From the NCBI RefSeq assembly GCF_036962685.1, contig NZ_JBALOP010000016.1, positions 1 to 64,000 on the forward strand: a stretch of 64,000 nt of DNA, read 5' to 3'. The DNA is from Ferdinandcohnia sp036962685. GTDB taxonomy: Bacteria; Bacillota; Bacilli; Bacillales; Bacillaceae_L. A program made the position numbers and the translations under genes. The notes beneath the pieces are model-generated. The model ran no database searches. It had not been told where the DNA came from and saw nothing but the letters and a program-made list of their open reading frames with translations. Below are positions 7,092 to 15,674 of the stretch, piece by piece. Positions within the stretch are counted from its first letter, which is position 1; every line of letters starts with the position of its first letter.

Positions 7092-8120
7092 ATGATCGCA
7101 AAAGCTTTAGATTTTTACCTTCCAGAACAACTGAATGCTTCCCACCCTCCTGAAAAGCGTGGTATCAGAAGAGATCACGTCCGAATGATGGTGCTTGAGC
7201 GGACTTCCGGTAAAGTCCAGCATGACTGCTTCTTTCATTTGCCACAGTATCTTGAAAAAGGAGATCTAGTTATTCTAAATAATAGCCGTACCATCCCCGC
7301 TGTTTTACATGCCGAATGGCGTCGAAACAAGGTTCAATTTGCAGCAAAGACCGAAGTTCGACTGGCCAGACGTCGCGAGGAGGATTTATGGGAGGCACTC
7401 ATTGTTGAAAATCATGTAAAAATTGGTGATACCTTTACTTTTTCACCTGAACTAACGGCAAAGGTAATGGGTGTCAAAATGAATTCACCATTAAAAATTT
7501 TGAAGTTTACTAAAAAAGGGTCTGAACTTCTTAATATCATATATAAACTTGGCGAGCCGGTTCGATATGAATATATTGATCAACCATGGGAATTAGACTA
7601 TTACCAAACGGTTTTTGCCAGCCATCCTGGTTCGGTAGAAATGCCCTCAGCAGGACGGGCCTTCAGCTGGGAGCTACTATTTACTTTAATGCGAAACGGA
7701 ATACAGGTTGATTTTATTCAACTTCATACTGGTCTAAGCTATTTGCTTGATGACAAGTGGCATCAAACACCTGAAGAAAACGAAGAAGAGTTTCATATTT
7801 CTGAGAAAACGATGCAAAGGATAATTGAGACAAAAGCTGCCGGAAAAAGAGTAATTGCGGTTGGAACGACTGTGGTTCGAGCTCTTGAGAGTGCAGGAAA
7901 GTTCGGTAACCTTTCGGGAGTAACAAATTTATACATTAATCACCAGTTTCCTTTACAAATAGCCGATGGGATTATTACTGGATTTCATGAACCAAAGGCA
8001 AGCCATCTCGATATGCTGTCTGCATTTATTTCTGAACAGCATCTTCTTCAGGCTTACGACCAAGCAATTGATGCTAAATATTTATGGCATGAATTTGGAG
8101 ACATGAATTTGATCATCTGA
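7092..8120 (+). CDS. divergent QueA-like protein (SAM:tRNA ribosyltransferase-isomerase family)
   Basis: A 342-residue protein with the QueA fold. QueA moves the ribosyl part of S-adenosylmethionine onto preQ1 in tRNA to make epoxyqueuosine. Recognisable family blocks are LNNSRTIPA (62-70), YQTVFA (171-176), VGTTVVRALES (257-267), and DGIITGFHEPKASHLDMLSAF-like sequence (292-312). The normally strict APTAGLHFT block is MPSAGRAFS (184-192) and HVGLGTF is HTGLSYL (212-218). The true queA of this family normally sits with tgt and ruvB, so this is a paralogue with a possibly different acceptor. It is coupled to the upstream SDR gene. Annotating it as queA would be unsafe. Confidence 0.8.
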   Translation: MIAKALDFYLPEQLNASHPPEKRGIRRDHVRMMVLERTSGKVQHDCFFHLPQYLEKGDLVILNNSRTIPAVLHAEWRRNKVQFAAKTEVRLARRREEDLWEALIVENHVKIGDTFTFSPELTAKVMGVKMNSPLKILKFTKKGSELLNIIYKLGEPVRYEYIDQPWELDYYQTVFASHPGSVEMPSAGRAFSWELLFTLMRNGIQVDFIQLHTGLSYLLDDKWHQTPEENEEEFHISEKTMQRIIETKAAGKRVIAVGTTVVRALESAGKFGNLSGVTNLYINHQFPLQIADGIITGFHEPKASHLDMLSAFISEQHLLQAYDQAIDAKYLWHEFGDMNLII

Positions 8121-8135
8121 TTTGGAGGTGCGGCT

Positions 8136-8468
8136 ATGAAGCTTCATCATTATGGTCTTGAAGTAAGTAATCTTGAGGATTCAGCCGACTTTTATAAAAA
8201 CCATTTAGGCTTTCAGGAAGAACTACGTTTTGTATTCATGGAAGAAGAAATCGTGTTTTTGAACCTCGGCGGTTTTAGACTAGAGTTAATAGCTAGTCGA
8301 ACATTCAATACCCATATCTGCTTTGAAGTAAGTAATCTTGATAAGATTATGACTAAGCTTACGGGTCTTCGAAAAGTCGAGGGCCCTTATCAACTCGATA
8401 ATGGGTGGAAAACAGTCTTCTACGAAGGGCCAACCAAAGAAATACTTGAATTTTTGCAGACGATCTGA
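8136..8468 (+). CDS. VOC (glyoxalase/bleomycin-resistance) superfamily protein
   Basis: A 110-residue single VOC domain with the typical opening HHYGLEVSNLEDSADFYKNHLGF, a central NTHICFEV strand carrying a possible metal His, and a terminal ILEFLQ strand with a Glu. Such proteins bind a divalent metal and either isomerise small oxygenated substrates or only bind them. It begins 15 bases after the QueA-like gene, with GGAGGTG before ATG 8136, so it is probably the third gene of the same operon. Substrate cannot be predicted. Confidence 0.8.
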   Translation: MKLHHYGLEVSNLEDSADFYKNHLGFQEELRFVFMEEEIVFLNLGGFRLELIASRTFNTHICFEVSNLDKIMTKLTGLRKVEGPYQLDNGWKTVFYEGPTKEILEFLQTI

Positions 8469-8546
8469 GTTCTACCAAAAATTTTGAAGTCTGAATATTA
8501 TAAATGGGCTATAATGAAAGCAGAAAATATGGCTGGAGGGAATGTC

Positions 8547-9665
8547 ATGCCCGGTCGTGATCGATATGAGGAAATCAGCATTTTAAAGGAAATTGCTGAA
8601 CTATTGAATGAAGGTACAGACACCAATAACGTATTAGCAAGTGTTTTAAAAAAACTTCTCCAGGTTACGGCACTGCAAACTGGTTGGATTTTTTTAATCG
8701 ATGAGCATGGTAAGCAGCATCTTATTGCTGACGAAGCACTCCCCCCTGCTTTAGCTAGTAATGAAAAGCGAAGAATGTGCAATGGCAATTGCTGGTGTGT
8801 AAATAAGTACAACAACCAACAGCTAAATAAAGCAACAAATATTATTGAGTGTAAAAGAATAGAAGAGGCCCTGAATGAGGCAGCTGGTGATACGTGTGGC
8901 TTGACCCATCACGCAACCGTCCCGCTCCGTGCTGGGGAGGAACGATTTGGGATTTTAAATGTGGGAGCCCCATATAAAACTCATTTCGAAAAAAATGAAC
9001 TCGCCTTACTTGAAGCTGTTGCCTATCAAATCGGAACCGCGTTGAAGCGTATCAAACTAACTCAACGCGAACAAGAGACTGCACTTGTTGCTGAACGAAA
9101 TCGCTTGGCACGTGATCTTCATGATTCGGTTAATCAACTCCTATTTTCCCTTAGTCTTACAGCAAGGGCTGGCGTAGAAATGACAGAAAGCAACGACGTC
9201 AAACAAACGTTCACCTATATACAAGACATGGCTCAGGATGCTCTTGGGGAAATGAGAGCCTTAATCTGGCAGCTGCGACCTGCGGGATTAGAAAACGGTC
9301 TAGTTAGTGCCTTACGAAGCTTTGCAGAAATGCTTGGTCTAAGAATCAACACCACTGTAACAGGCGCAGCCACTATTCCCGGTAAGGTAGAAGAGGCCCT
9401 GTGGCGCATTGGACAGGAAGCACTGGCAAATTGTAAAAAGCATTCCCAGTCCACGGAGGTCGTTTTACAATTTCAAGCTTCTGAAGATGAAGTGAAAATG
9501 ACCATAAAGGATATGGGCTGCGGCTTTCACTATGAAGAAAACCTTGAAATACCGTCATTAGGATTACGAAACATGAAAAAACGGACTGAAAGCTTGAACG
9601 GGACCTTTCTTTTGCAAAGTAAACCGGGAAGTGGAACAGAAATAGAGATTCACATTCCGTTTTAG
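8547..9665 (+). CDS. yhcY: GAF-domain sensor histidine kinase, YhcY-like
   Basis: A 372-residue cytoplasmic kinase with no membrane segment. A GAF domain (about 20-165) carries five Cys (78, 82, 84, 102, 117), including CxxxCWC. A HisKA_3 dimerisation helix follows with phosphoacceptor His192 in LARDLHDSVNQ, then a HATPase_c domain with IGQEALANCKKHS and GCGF. I choose ATG 8547, preceded by GGAGGG at six bases, over an upstream TTG at 8484 without a site. It resembles B. subtilis YhcY, paired with YhcZ. The conserved Cys could ligate a metal or iron-sulfur centre or sense redox state (inference). Confidence 0.82.
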   Translation: MPGRDRYEEISILKEIAELLNEGTDTNNVLASVLKKLLQVTALQTGWIFLIDEHGKQHLIADEALPPALASNEKRRMCNGNCWCVNKYNNQQLNKATNIIECKRIEEALNEAAGDTCGLTHHATVPLRAGEERFGILNVGAPYKTHFEKNELALLEAVAYQIGTALKRIKLTQREQETALVAERNRLARDLHDSVNQLLFSLSLTARAGVEMTESNDVKQTFTYIQDMAQDALGEMRALIWQLRPAGLENGLVSALRSFAEMLGLRINTTVTGAATIPGKVEEALWRIGQEALANCKKHSQSTEVVLQFQASEDEVKMTIKDMGCGFHYEENLEIPSLGLRNMKKRTESLNGTFLLQSKPGSGTEIEIHIPF

Positions 9666-9677
9666 GGGGATTATGAA

Positions 9678-10319
9678 GTGAGTATAAAAATATTGGTAGT
9701 CGATGACCATCATGTCGTCAGACGAGGTCTTGTCTTTTTTCTCCGAACACAAAAAGACCTTGAAATTGTCGGGGAAGCAGCTAATGGAGTAGAAGCGATC
9801 GAATTGGCAAAATCCTTAAATCCGGATCTCATCTTAATGGACTTGATGATGCCAGAAATGGACGGCATCGAAGCAACAAGATTCATCAAAAAAGAACTAC
9901 CTAAAATTAGAATTTTGATGCTTACTAGCTTTTCTGATCAAGACCATGTCATCCCCGCTCTTGAAGCAGGTGCTTCCGGTTACCAACTAAAGGATATTGA
10001 ACCCGATGAACTTGTCACATCGATCAAAAAAGTAATGGGCGGGGAAAACCAGCTGCATCCAAAGGCAACTTCACATCTATTGGCCAGTTTATCGAATAAT
10101 CGATACAAGGAGAAAAATGCAATCGAGGAATTAACGAATCGAGAGTTAGATGTGTTAAGGGAAATTGCCAAGGGTAAAAGTAACAAAGAAATCGCTAGTT
10201 CACTATTTATCACTGAAAAAACAGTCAAGACACATGTATCCAATCTACTGGGTAAGCTTGAATTATCTGACCGAACACAAGCAGCTCTTTATGCAGTAAA
10301 AAATAAATTAGTAGACTAA
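9678..10319 (+). CDS. yhcZ: NarL/LuxR-family response regulator, YhcZ-like
   Basis: A 213-residue regulator: receiver domain (1-120) with Asp9/Asp10, phosphoacceptor Asp55 in LMDLMMPEMDG, a Thr in LTSF and Lys104-type switch residue region (QLKD), then a LuxR-type helix-turn-helix (about 147-205) with NKEIASSLFITEKTVKTHV. GTG at 9678 follows GGGGGA; it lies 12 bases after the kinase stop, so the pair is co-transcribed. Targets unknown; the neighbouring SDR-QueA-like-VOC genes are candidates by proximity only. Confidence 0.85.
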   Translation: MSIKILVVDDHHVVRRGLVFFLRTQKDLEIVGEAANGVEAIELAKSLNPDLILMDLMMPEMDGIEATRFIKKELPKIRILMLTSFSDQDHVIPALEAGASGYQLKDIEPDELVTSIKKVMGGENQLHPKATSHLLASLSNNRYKEKNAIEELTNRELDVLREIAKGKSNKEIASSLFITEKTVKTHVSNLLGKLELSDRTQAALYAVKNKLVD

Positions 10320-10354
10320 AAGCAGATGTGGGTACGATACTACATCCGCTTTTT
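10319..10354 (+). terminator. terminator of the two-component system operon
   Basis: AGCAGATGT pairs with ACATCCGCT (one mismatch) around a 12-base loop, followed by T4, immediately after the yhcZ-like stop codon. Confidence 0.7.
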
Positions 10355-10489
10355 AAGCCCTGTCCCTTAAGTAATAATCCCTTCCTCCAGATTCCGCCAA
10401 AGGTGATGGGCTTCTCTTGCAATATGAATCAGGAGGTGAAGTTGTAATAATCGCACATTTTTTACGATTAATTAAATAATATATTTCCA

Positions 10490-10522
10490 TAAAAAGACCC
10501 CAACCAAGTGGTTGAGAGTCTT
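10490..10522 (-). terminator. terminator of fni operon
   Basis: On the minus strand a stem around CTCAACCA / TTGGTTGGGG ends in GTCTTTTT. It lies 12 bases beyond the fni stop. The same hairpin type recurs after rpsI. Confidence 0.8.
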
Positions 10523-10534
10523 CAGTCATTATTA

Positions 10535-11563
10535 TCATAATTTCTTCAAACGTGAGGTTTCCTTCAGCTCCTGGATCGTCCGTGCACCGATTCCAAACAT
10601 TGCCATTCGAAGCTCCATTTCCCGGATCTCCATTGCTTCTAGAACAGCTCCCGCACTCTGGGTCGCTTCTTTTAGGATGGACCGCCCGAATCCAACTAGG
10701 TCAGCACCTAGTGCAATCGTCTTGGCACCGTCTAGACCCGTCATAATCCCCCCACTAGCAATCAATGGAGAGTCGCCAACTCCTTCACGAACTAGCCTGA
10801 TTGATTCTGCCGTTGGAATGCCCCATTCGCTGAAAGCTTCAGCAGCAACCCGCCGGATTGGATCTTCCGCACGGAACTTTTCCACTTGGCTCCAAGAAGT
10901 ACCTCCCGCCCCAGCGACATCAATAAATGCAACACCCACATCAGTTAGTTTTCGGGCTGTCTGTCCATCGATTCCCCATCCAACTTCCTTGACCCCAACT
11001 GGAACCTCCAGTGCGCTGCACAATTGTTCAATCTTCTTTAATAAGCCTTTAAAATTCGTATCTCCATTTTCTTGAATTACTTCCTGAATGCTGTTCAAAT
11101 GAAGAACGAGCATATCCGCCTCCGTCATCTCGATTATTTTCCTGCATTCCTCAACACCGTACCCGTAATTAAACTGAACAGCACCCAAGTTTGCAATAAT
11201 CGGAATGCTCGGTGCATACTTCCTCATCAAGAAGGAAGAAGAATGTCCGTCACTGTCGAGCAATGCACGGGTGGAACCAAGCGCGAGCGCCCAGCCCCTT
11301 TCTTCGGCAGCAATAGCCAAATTTCGGTTAATTGTCTCAGCAAGGGCTGTCCCACCCGTCATGGAACTGATGAGAAACGGTGTTTTGCATTCAAAGCCTA
11401 GGAAGGTGGCTTTAGTAGAAATTTCATCAAAATCAATTTCCGGGAGCGCATTATGGATGAACGCAAACGACTCCAATCCTGTCGAGATTGACTCCCCCGT
11501 AACCTTTTCGTTCAACGTAATTTGAATATGTTGAGATTTTCTTTGCTCGATTGAGTTGGACAT
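10535..11563 (-). CDS. fni: type 2 isopentenyl-diphosphate delta-isomerase
   Basis: A 342-residue FMN-dependent enzyme that interconverts isopentenyl and dimethylallyl diphosphate. Family marks are RKSQHI near the N-terminus, ISSMTGG, HLNSIQE, VGVKEVGWG, and the phosphate/FMN loop ASGGIMTGLDGAKTIALGAD. I choose ATG 11563 (MSNSIEQRKSQHI), preceded by GGCGGTG; the TTG at 11620 would add an unrelated 19-residue extension. It follows the squalene/phytoene synthase gene by 73 bases and likely shares its transcript, supplying the DMAPP/IPP balance for prenyl chain synthesis. Confidence 0.92.
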   Translation of the reverse strand: MSNSIEQRKSQHIQITLNEKVTGESISTGLESFAFIHNALPEIDFDEISTKATFLGFECKTPFLISSMTGGTALAETINRNLAIAAEERGWALALGSTRALLDSDGHSSSFLMRKYAPSIPIIANLGAVQFNYGYGVEECRKIIEMTEADMLVLHLNSIQEVIQENGDTNFKGLLKKIEQLCSALEVPVGVKEVGWGIDGQTARKLTDVGVAFIDVAGAGGTSWSQVEKFRAEDPIRRVAAEAFSEWGIPTAESIRLVREGVGDSPLIASGGIMTGLDGAKTIALGADLVGFGRSILKEATQSAGAVLEAMEIREMELRMAMFGIGARTIQELKETSRLKKL

Positions 11564-11636
11564 CCCCAACACCGCCTTTTTATCAAAATTCTTAAAGGAC
11601 GGCAGATCCTGCATCTTCAAATCCTATATAAAAGAA

Positions 11637-12449
11637 TTAGTTAGTTTGCACTTCTTCCACCGTTTGTTCTACTTCTGCTCGGGTTATCTTTTCCCGTCCC
11701 TCTTTCATAGCCTTTAATGTTTTATGGGCAAGGGCAAGCGGCAGACGACAGAATAAGATAATGTTTCTCTTTTTGAGAGACTTCATATACTCATCTGCTT
11801 TTGTAAGATTTTCTTCCGCATATTTGAAGAGATCTTCCCGATTCCAGCCATCAGGTACAAAGCTTACACCACGTTCATCCAAGTCTTCCTTCTCGTTGCG
11901 CAAAATGTTCACGGCTTGAAGCCCACGCCCATAACCGATCGCAAGTTCCCGCTCTGTTTTTTCATTGCCATAGAGTTCCCATAGGTCCGAAAGCATAACC
12001 CCAACAAGTCCAGCAACGTAATATGTATAGTCGTCCAAATCTTCACGCGTTTGGATTTCCCAATTGGCTTTTGACCATTTTGCCATTCCAATTGCCATTT
12101 CATTAGCGGCGTTCATGACGATTGGCAAGGCATCCTTTGGACAGGCCTGCAGCCACTCTTCTAAACGAAGTGTAACTTCGGGCAGTTGGTCTTTTATAGA
12201 ACCCAGTATATATAAATATTTTTCGTTATCAAATGGCTGTTTAAATAAATCGCCTACTTGCATTAAGATTGTGTGTTTTACCTCATTGTCCAACTCTTCA
12301 TGATCTTCAATTTCATCAATTGCCCGAAATACTAAATAAGCAGATGCAACTGAATATTTTAATTCCTTTTGCAAAAAAGTAATCGGTATATAAAAAGTAC
12401 GACTCGTCTCTTTTAAAATTCGAATTGCATCTTTAGGAAAACCACTCAT
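11637..12449 (-). CDS. phytoene/squalene synthase family protein
   Basis: A 270-residue all-helical head-to-head prenyl synthase family protein. The first Asp-rich motif is intact (DEIED, 45-49). The second, usually DxxED within NILRDVGED, reads NEKED (185-189), with Asn185 in place of the first Asp. DYTYYVAGLVG (140-150) and the family segment GVSFVP are present. Members join two farnesyl or geranylgeranyl diphosphates, but B. subtilis YisP is reported to release farnesol instead. ATG 12449 is preceded by GGAGGCAAG. Operon with fni. Product (squalene-type hydrocarbon or farnesol) cannot be told from sequence. Confidence 0.85.
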   Translation of the reverse strand: MSGFPKDAIRILKETSRTFYIPITFLQKELKYSVASAYLVFRAIDEIEDHEELDNEVKHTILMQVGDLFKQPFDNEKYLYILGSIKDQLPEVTLRLEEWLQACPKDALPIVMNAANEMAIGMAKWSKANWEIQTREDLDDYTYYVAGLVGVMLSDLWELYGNEKTERELAIGYGRGLQAVNILRNEKEDLDERGVSFVPDGWNREDLFKYAEENLTKADEYMKSLKKRNIILFCRLPLALAHKTLKAMKEGREKITRAEVEQTVEEVQTN

Positions 12450-12763
12450 TTATACCTTGCCTCCAATTCAAAACTGTCTATACCCATCGTAACCCAATTA
12501 GATACATAATTCACACAAAAATAGCGGATTAACAATAATTACATTTTTTTAGTCATCTCTACTATTTTATAATTAGTTTGAATTCTATACAAATTTCATG
12601 TTTGAAAAAGTGACTGGTAAATAAAGAGAGTTTATAAGGACACGTATCCTAAAATAAATTGCCCATTTGGTATAATGACCAAATGGGCGTATGGATTTTA
12701 ACGTTTTAAAAACCTTTTATATGCTTCTTATCAGAAATGGTCACGATACATTGATGACATTAC
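12450..12763. other. intergenic region between hsdS and the prenyl synthase gene
   Basis: About 314 bases of AT-rich sequence without a credible gene. It holds the hairpin at 12661-12688; I see no direct repeats, integrase or tRNA that would mark an insertion border. Confidence 0.6.
12661..12688 (-). terminator. probable terminator of the hsd operon
   Basis: GCCCATTTGGT and ACCAAATGGGC form a perfect 11-bp stem with a 6-base loop. On the minus strand it is followed by AATTTATTTTA, a broken uridine tract. It lies 76 bases beyond hsdS. Confidence 0.6.
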
Positions 12764-14224
12764 TTAATCTTGCAGAGCATCTTTTAATAACTCAATTGCA
12801 CTTTCTTCTGTAGGATCATTTGTGCCAAGTTCACCGCGGAAAGCTTTCGAGAGAATTGATTGCGTCATTGATTCAATATCTTCTTCTATATCAAGTAAGT
12901 CATTTGAGGCTCTTTCTTTTTCTAACAATGTTTCTATTTTCTTTTGTATTTCAATACCCTCTTCTAAGGGCGGGAGCGGAAAGTAAATAGATTCTACAGC
13001 CGTTGAACCTACGTTACCTTGATTAACTCCTCCAGTCTCAAAGCTAAAAAACATATCTCGGAATGTATTTGACTGAAGATAATAGTAAAAATAATCACTT
13101 AGTTCATATGGTTTTAATGCAAGTATTCTTTGGTTTAGTAATAATTTTCTATCCTGATTTTGTACTTTAATTGCATAACCGTAATCCCTCTTATACTTTG
13201 TCCCGGTTAAGGTTAGAAGGATCTCCCCAGGTTCAACTGAATACCTGCTAACTATTTCTTGATCATATGTCTTTGGTAAGAACACCGGGTTTCTGCCCAA
13301 ATCAAGTTTATTTTTATATAGATTTCCCATTCTAATTAACTGATAACCTTCATCAACAAAGTCGTTGCTTTTAAATGCATAACCTGATTTGAAAGTTGCT
13401 ATATCTCTTAACCGAATCCATTTCCATCCATCAGGTAATTTATACGGAATTGCATTTTTTTCATCATTCTTATTACTTCTTATTTGTATACTACCTTCTT
13501 TTTTATTAAGCTTTCTAATCAAAAAATTTACGTCAGTACTTTTGTTATCCTCCCGCCACTTCGCAGTCAACTCCCCGCAAAAAGCCTTATTCAAAATGGA
13601 TGCTCGACGAAGTTCAAACATTTCCTTTGCATTATCAATCAACTGCTTTGCTTCATCTATTTTATTTAAAAGACGTTCGACTTTGTTGGCAATTCTAATT
13701 TGTTCCTTATACGGAGGTAATGGCATTTTAAAATAAGATAAATCTTTTTTATTAAATCCAGATTGTGCAGAACGAGATAATCCCATTAGTGGTATTTGAA
13801 AGTGTCCCGATTTTAATAACCAGAATAAATACTTTGGATAAATTTTTCCATTTGGAAATACTACCTTTGCTAATGCAACATTATAAGCACCACTTAAACC
13901 TGTAAGTATTTTACCTATTGAAGCCCCGTACCTTGCTATAAGGATATCTTCTTCTTCTATTTTTCTAAGTTTAGGCGTATCAGGAATAAACGTCATATAC
14001 TTATCAGAAGCAAAATCCCTAATTTGAACTAATCTTACATATCCTTCCTGTTCTTCATCAATAAATTCACTTTTTGGTGGCTGAGTGCCCCCTTGTACAT
14101 CAAGAATTGATGTAAAATTAAAGTAAACCCAATTCCTTGGTACTTCATAAGGATGCTCTTCCTCAGGAACTAATGCTTCTTCTAACAGTTCTTCTACTGG
14201 CATTTTCTTTACTTTCTTACTCAT
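12764..14224 (-). CDS. hsdS: type I restriction-modification specificity subunit HsdS
   Basis: A 486-residue HsdS with two target-recognition domains (about 30-180 and 260-400), each followed by a conserved helical spacer (LPPYKEQIRIANKVERLL and LPPLEEGIEIQKKIETLL) that sets the spacing of the bipartite target. Both repeats end with ILxKAFxGEL (ILNKAFCGEL and ILSKAFRGEL). ATG 14224 lies inside the end of hsdM as ATGAGTAA, an 8-base overlap that couples translation. An in-frame upstream start would extend further into hsdM without need. The recognition sequence cannot be predicted here. Confidence 0.92.
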   Translation of the reverse strand: MSKKVKKMPVEELLEEALVPEEEHPYEVPRNWVYFNFTSILDVQGGTQPPKSEFIDEEQEGYVRLVQIRDFASDKYMTFIPDTPKLRKIEEEDILIARYGASIGKILTGLSGAYNVALAKVVFPNGKIYPKYLFWLLKSGHFQIPLMGLSRSAQSGFNKKDLSYFKMPLPPYKEQIRIANKVERLLNKIDEAKQLIDNAKEMFELRRASILNKAFCGELTAKWREDNKSTDVNFLIRKLNKKEGSIQIRSNKNDEKNAIPYKLPDGWKWIRLRDIATFKSGYAFKSNDFVDEGYQLIRMGNLYKNKLDLGRNPVFLPKTYDQEIVSRYSVEPGEILLTLTGTKYKRDYGYAIKVQNQDRKLLLNQRILALKPYELSDYFYYYLQSNTFRDMFFSFETGGVNQGNVGSTAVESIYFPLPPLEEGIEIQKKIETLLEKERASNDLLDIEEDIESMTQSILSKAFRGELGTNDPTEESAIELLKDALQD

Positions 14225-15671
14225 TACTACCCACCTCGACTGGATCAGCAGTAACCTTAAAACCTTCAACCTCACGTAACTCTGTAACAACCTCATTCAA
14301 CAATCCAATTGCATGCTCTAACTTAGCTATCGCTTCTTCTGCTGAATCAATCGGGTCTGGTAGGTTTTCATAAACTGATAAAGACTCGTCAGCTATCAGT
14401 CCAACATCCAAGCTATTATCTTTTTTCCGGATCTCTTCACGTGTAAATACGTTAAACCGATCATCTTTTACACTCTCTCTGTCTTCTGCATCATATGCTA
14501 ATACAAAAGCTTCAAAGTGTTTTTCTGTTAATGGCGTCCGCTTACCAAAACTCGGCATATTTGTACGTAAATCATAAACCCATACATCCTTTGTATTATC
14601 TTTGTCCGTAGTACCACGAGTAAAGAACAATACATTTGTTTTCACACCTTGAGCATAGAAGATCCCTGTTGGTAAGCGTAAGATTGTATGCAGATTACAC
14701 TTGTCCATCAAGTCTTCACGAATTTTCTCACCAATTCCACTTTCAAAAAGAACATTATCTGGCAATACAACTGCTGCTCTTGCTTTTCCATCTGGTTTAA
14801 GCGCTCGATAAATATGCTGTAAGAAATTTAATTGTTTATTCGTTGTTGTATATGTTAAATCATCACGAGTTGGTCGTTCCCCGCCCTGCTTTGTTCCAAA
14901 CGGTGGATTGGTAAGGATGACATCATAATTTTTCAGATCTTTCCCTAAGTCAGATAGCGTATCACCTAAAATTATTTCACCCTGAATATCGTGTAACATG
15001 GCATTCATTAATGCAAGGCGATGGGTATCCCTAACTAGTTCCACCCCAGAAAAAGCCTTGTACTTTTGAAACTCCGATTCTTTTTCTCCAAGATCAAAAT
15101 AGTCATCAGTCTGTTCACGAACATGACGATCAGCAGCAATCATAAAGCCAAACGTTCCAGCGGCAGGGTCATTACATCTTTCACCTGGTTGTGGTTTCAC
15201 AAGTTTCACGATCACATCAATCAACACACGAGGGGTAAAATATTGCCCAGCTCCCGACTTCGTTTCACTCGCGTTCTTTTCGAGTAAGCCTTCGTATAAA
15301 TCACCCAAACCCTCTTCTTTGGCACTGTACCAATCTAGCTCGTCAATCGAGCGAACAATTTTCTCGAGGTTTTTAGGCTCATCAATATTGGTTCCAGCAT
15401 TTGTATAGATTTGTTTTAAAATATCATTTCTTTCATTTCCAAGATCAATTAAGAGTTTTTGATAATGTGTTTTTAATTCAAGCCCGTGAAGCGCCGTTAA
15501 TGAATCCCAGCGATATTCTTCTGGAATGGCTCCCTCATTTTCCGTTTCCTTCATCATTTTTAAAAATAATAGGTACGTTAACTCGGTAACATACTGATGA
15601 TACGTAATTCCATCATCACGTAAAACATTACATAAATTCCATAACTTCTGTACAATATCTTGGTTGCCCAT
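14217..15671 (-). CDS. hsdM: type I restriction-modification DNA methyltransferase HsdM
   Basis: A 484-residue N6-adenine methyltransferase: helical HsdM_N domain (about 1-125), GAGQYFTPR (140-148), SAM motif I DPAAGTFGF (168-175 region) and catalytic NPPFG (255-259). C-terminal helices contact HsdS. With two HsdM and one HsdS it forms the methylase that protects host DNA. The start is 3 bases after the hsdR stop; ATG 15671 is preceded by AGGAGC within the hsdR end. Confidence 0.93.
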   Translation of the reverse strand: MGNQDIVQKLWNLCNVLRDDGITYHQYVTELTYLLFLKMMKETENEGAIPEEYRWDSLTALHGLELKTHYQKLLIDLGNERNDILKQIYTNAGTNIDEPKNLEKIVRSIDELDWYSAKEEGLGDLYEGLLEKNASETKSGAGQYFTPRVLIDVIVKLVKPQPGERCNDPAAGTFGFMIAADRHVREQTDDYFDLGEKESEFQKYKAFSGVELVRDTHRLALMNAMLHDIQGEIILGDTLSDLGKDLKNYDVILTNPPFGTKQGGERPTRDDLTYTTTNKQLNFLQHIYRALKPDGKARAAVVLPDNVLFESGIGEKIREDLMDKCNLHTILRLPTGIFYAQGVKTNVLFFTRGTTDKDNTKDVWVYDLRTNMPSFGKRTPLTEKHFEAFVLAYDAEDRESVKDDRFNVFTREEIRKKDNSLDVGLIADESLSVYENLPDPIDSAEEAIAKLEHAIGLLNEVVTELREVEGFKVTADPVEVGSNE

Positions 15672-15674
15672 GTT

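Noticed and set aside
7092..8120. Plain annotation as queA
   Set aside because: Two of the most conserved QueA blocks are altered and the gene is not beside tgt or ruvB, so only family membership is claimed.
10512..11075. 187-codon plus-strand frame opposite fni
   Set aside because: Shadow of the isomerase gene; it also starts inside the fni terminator region.
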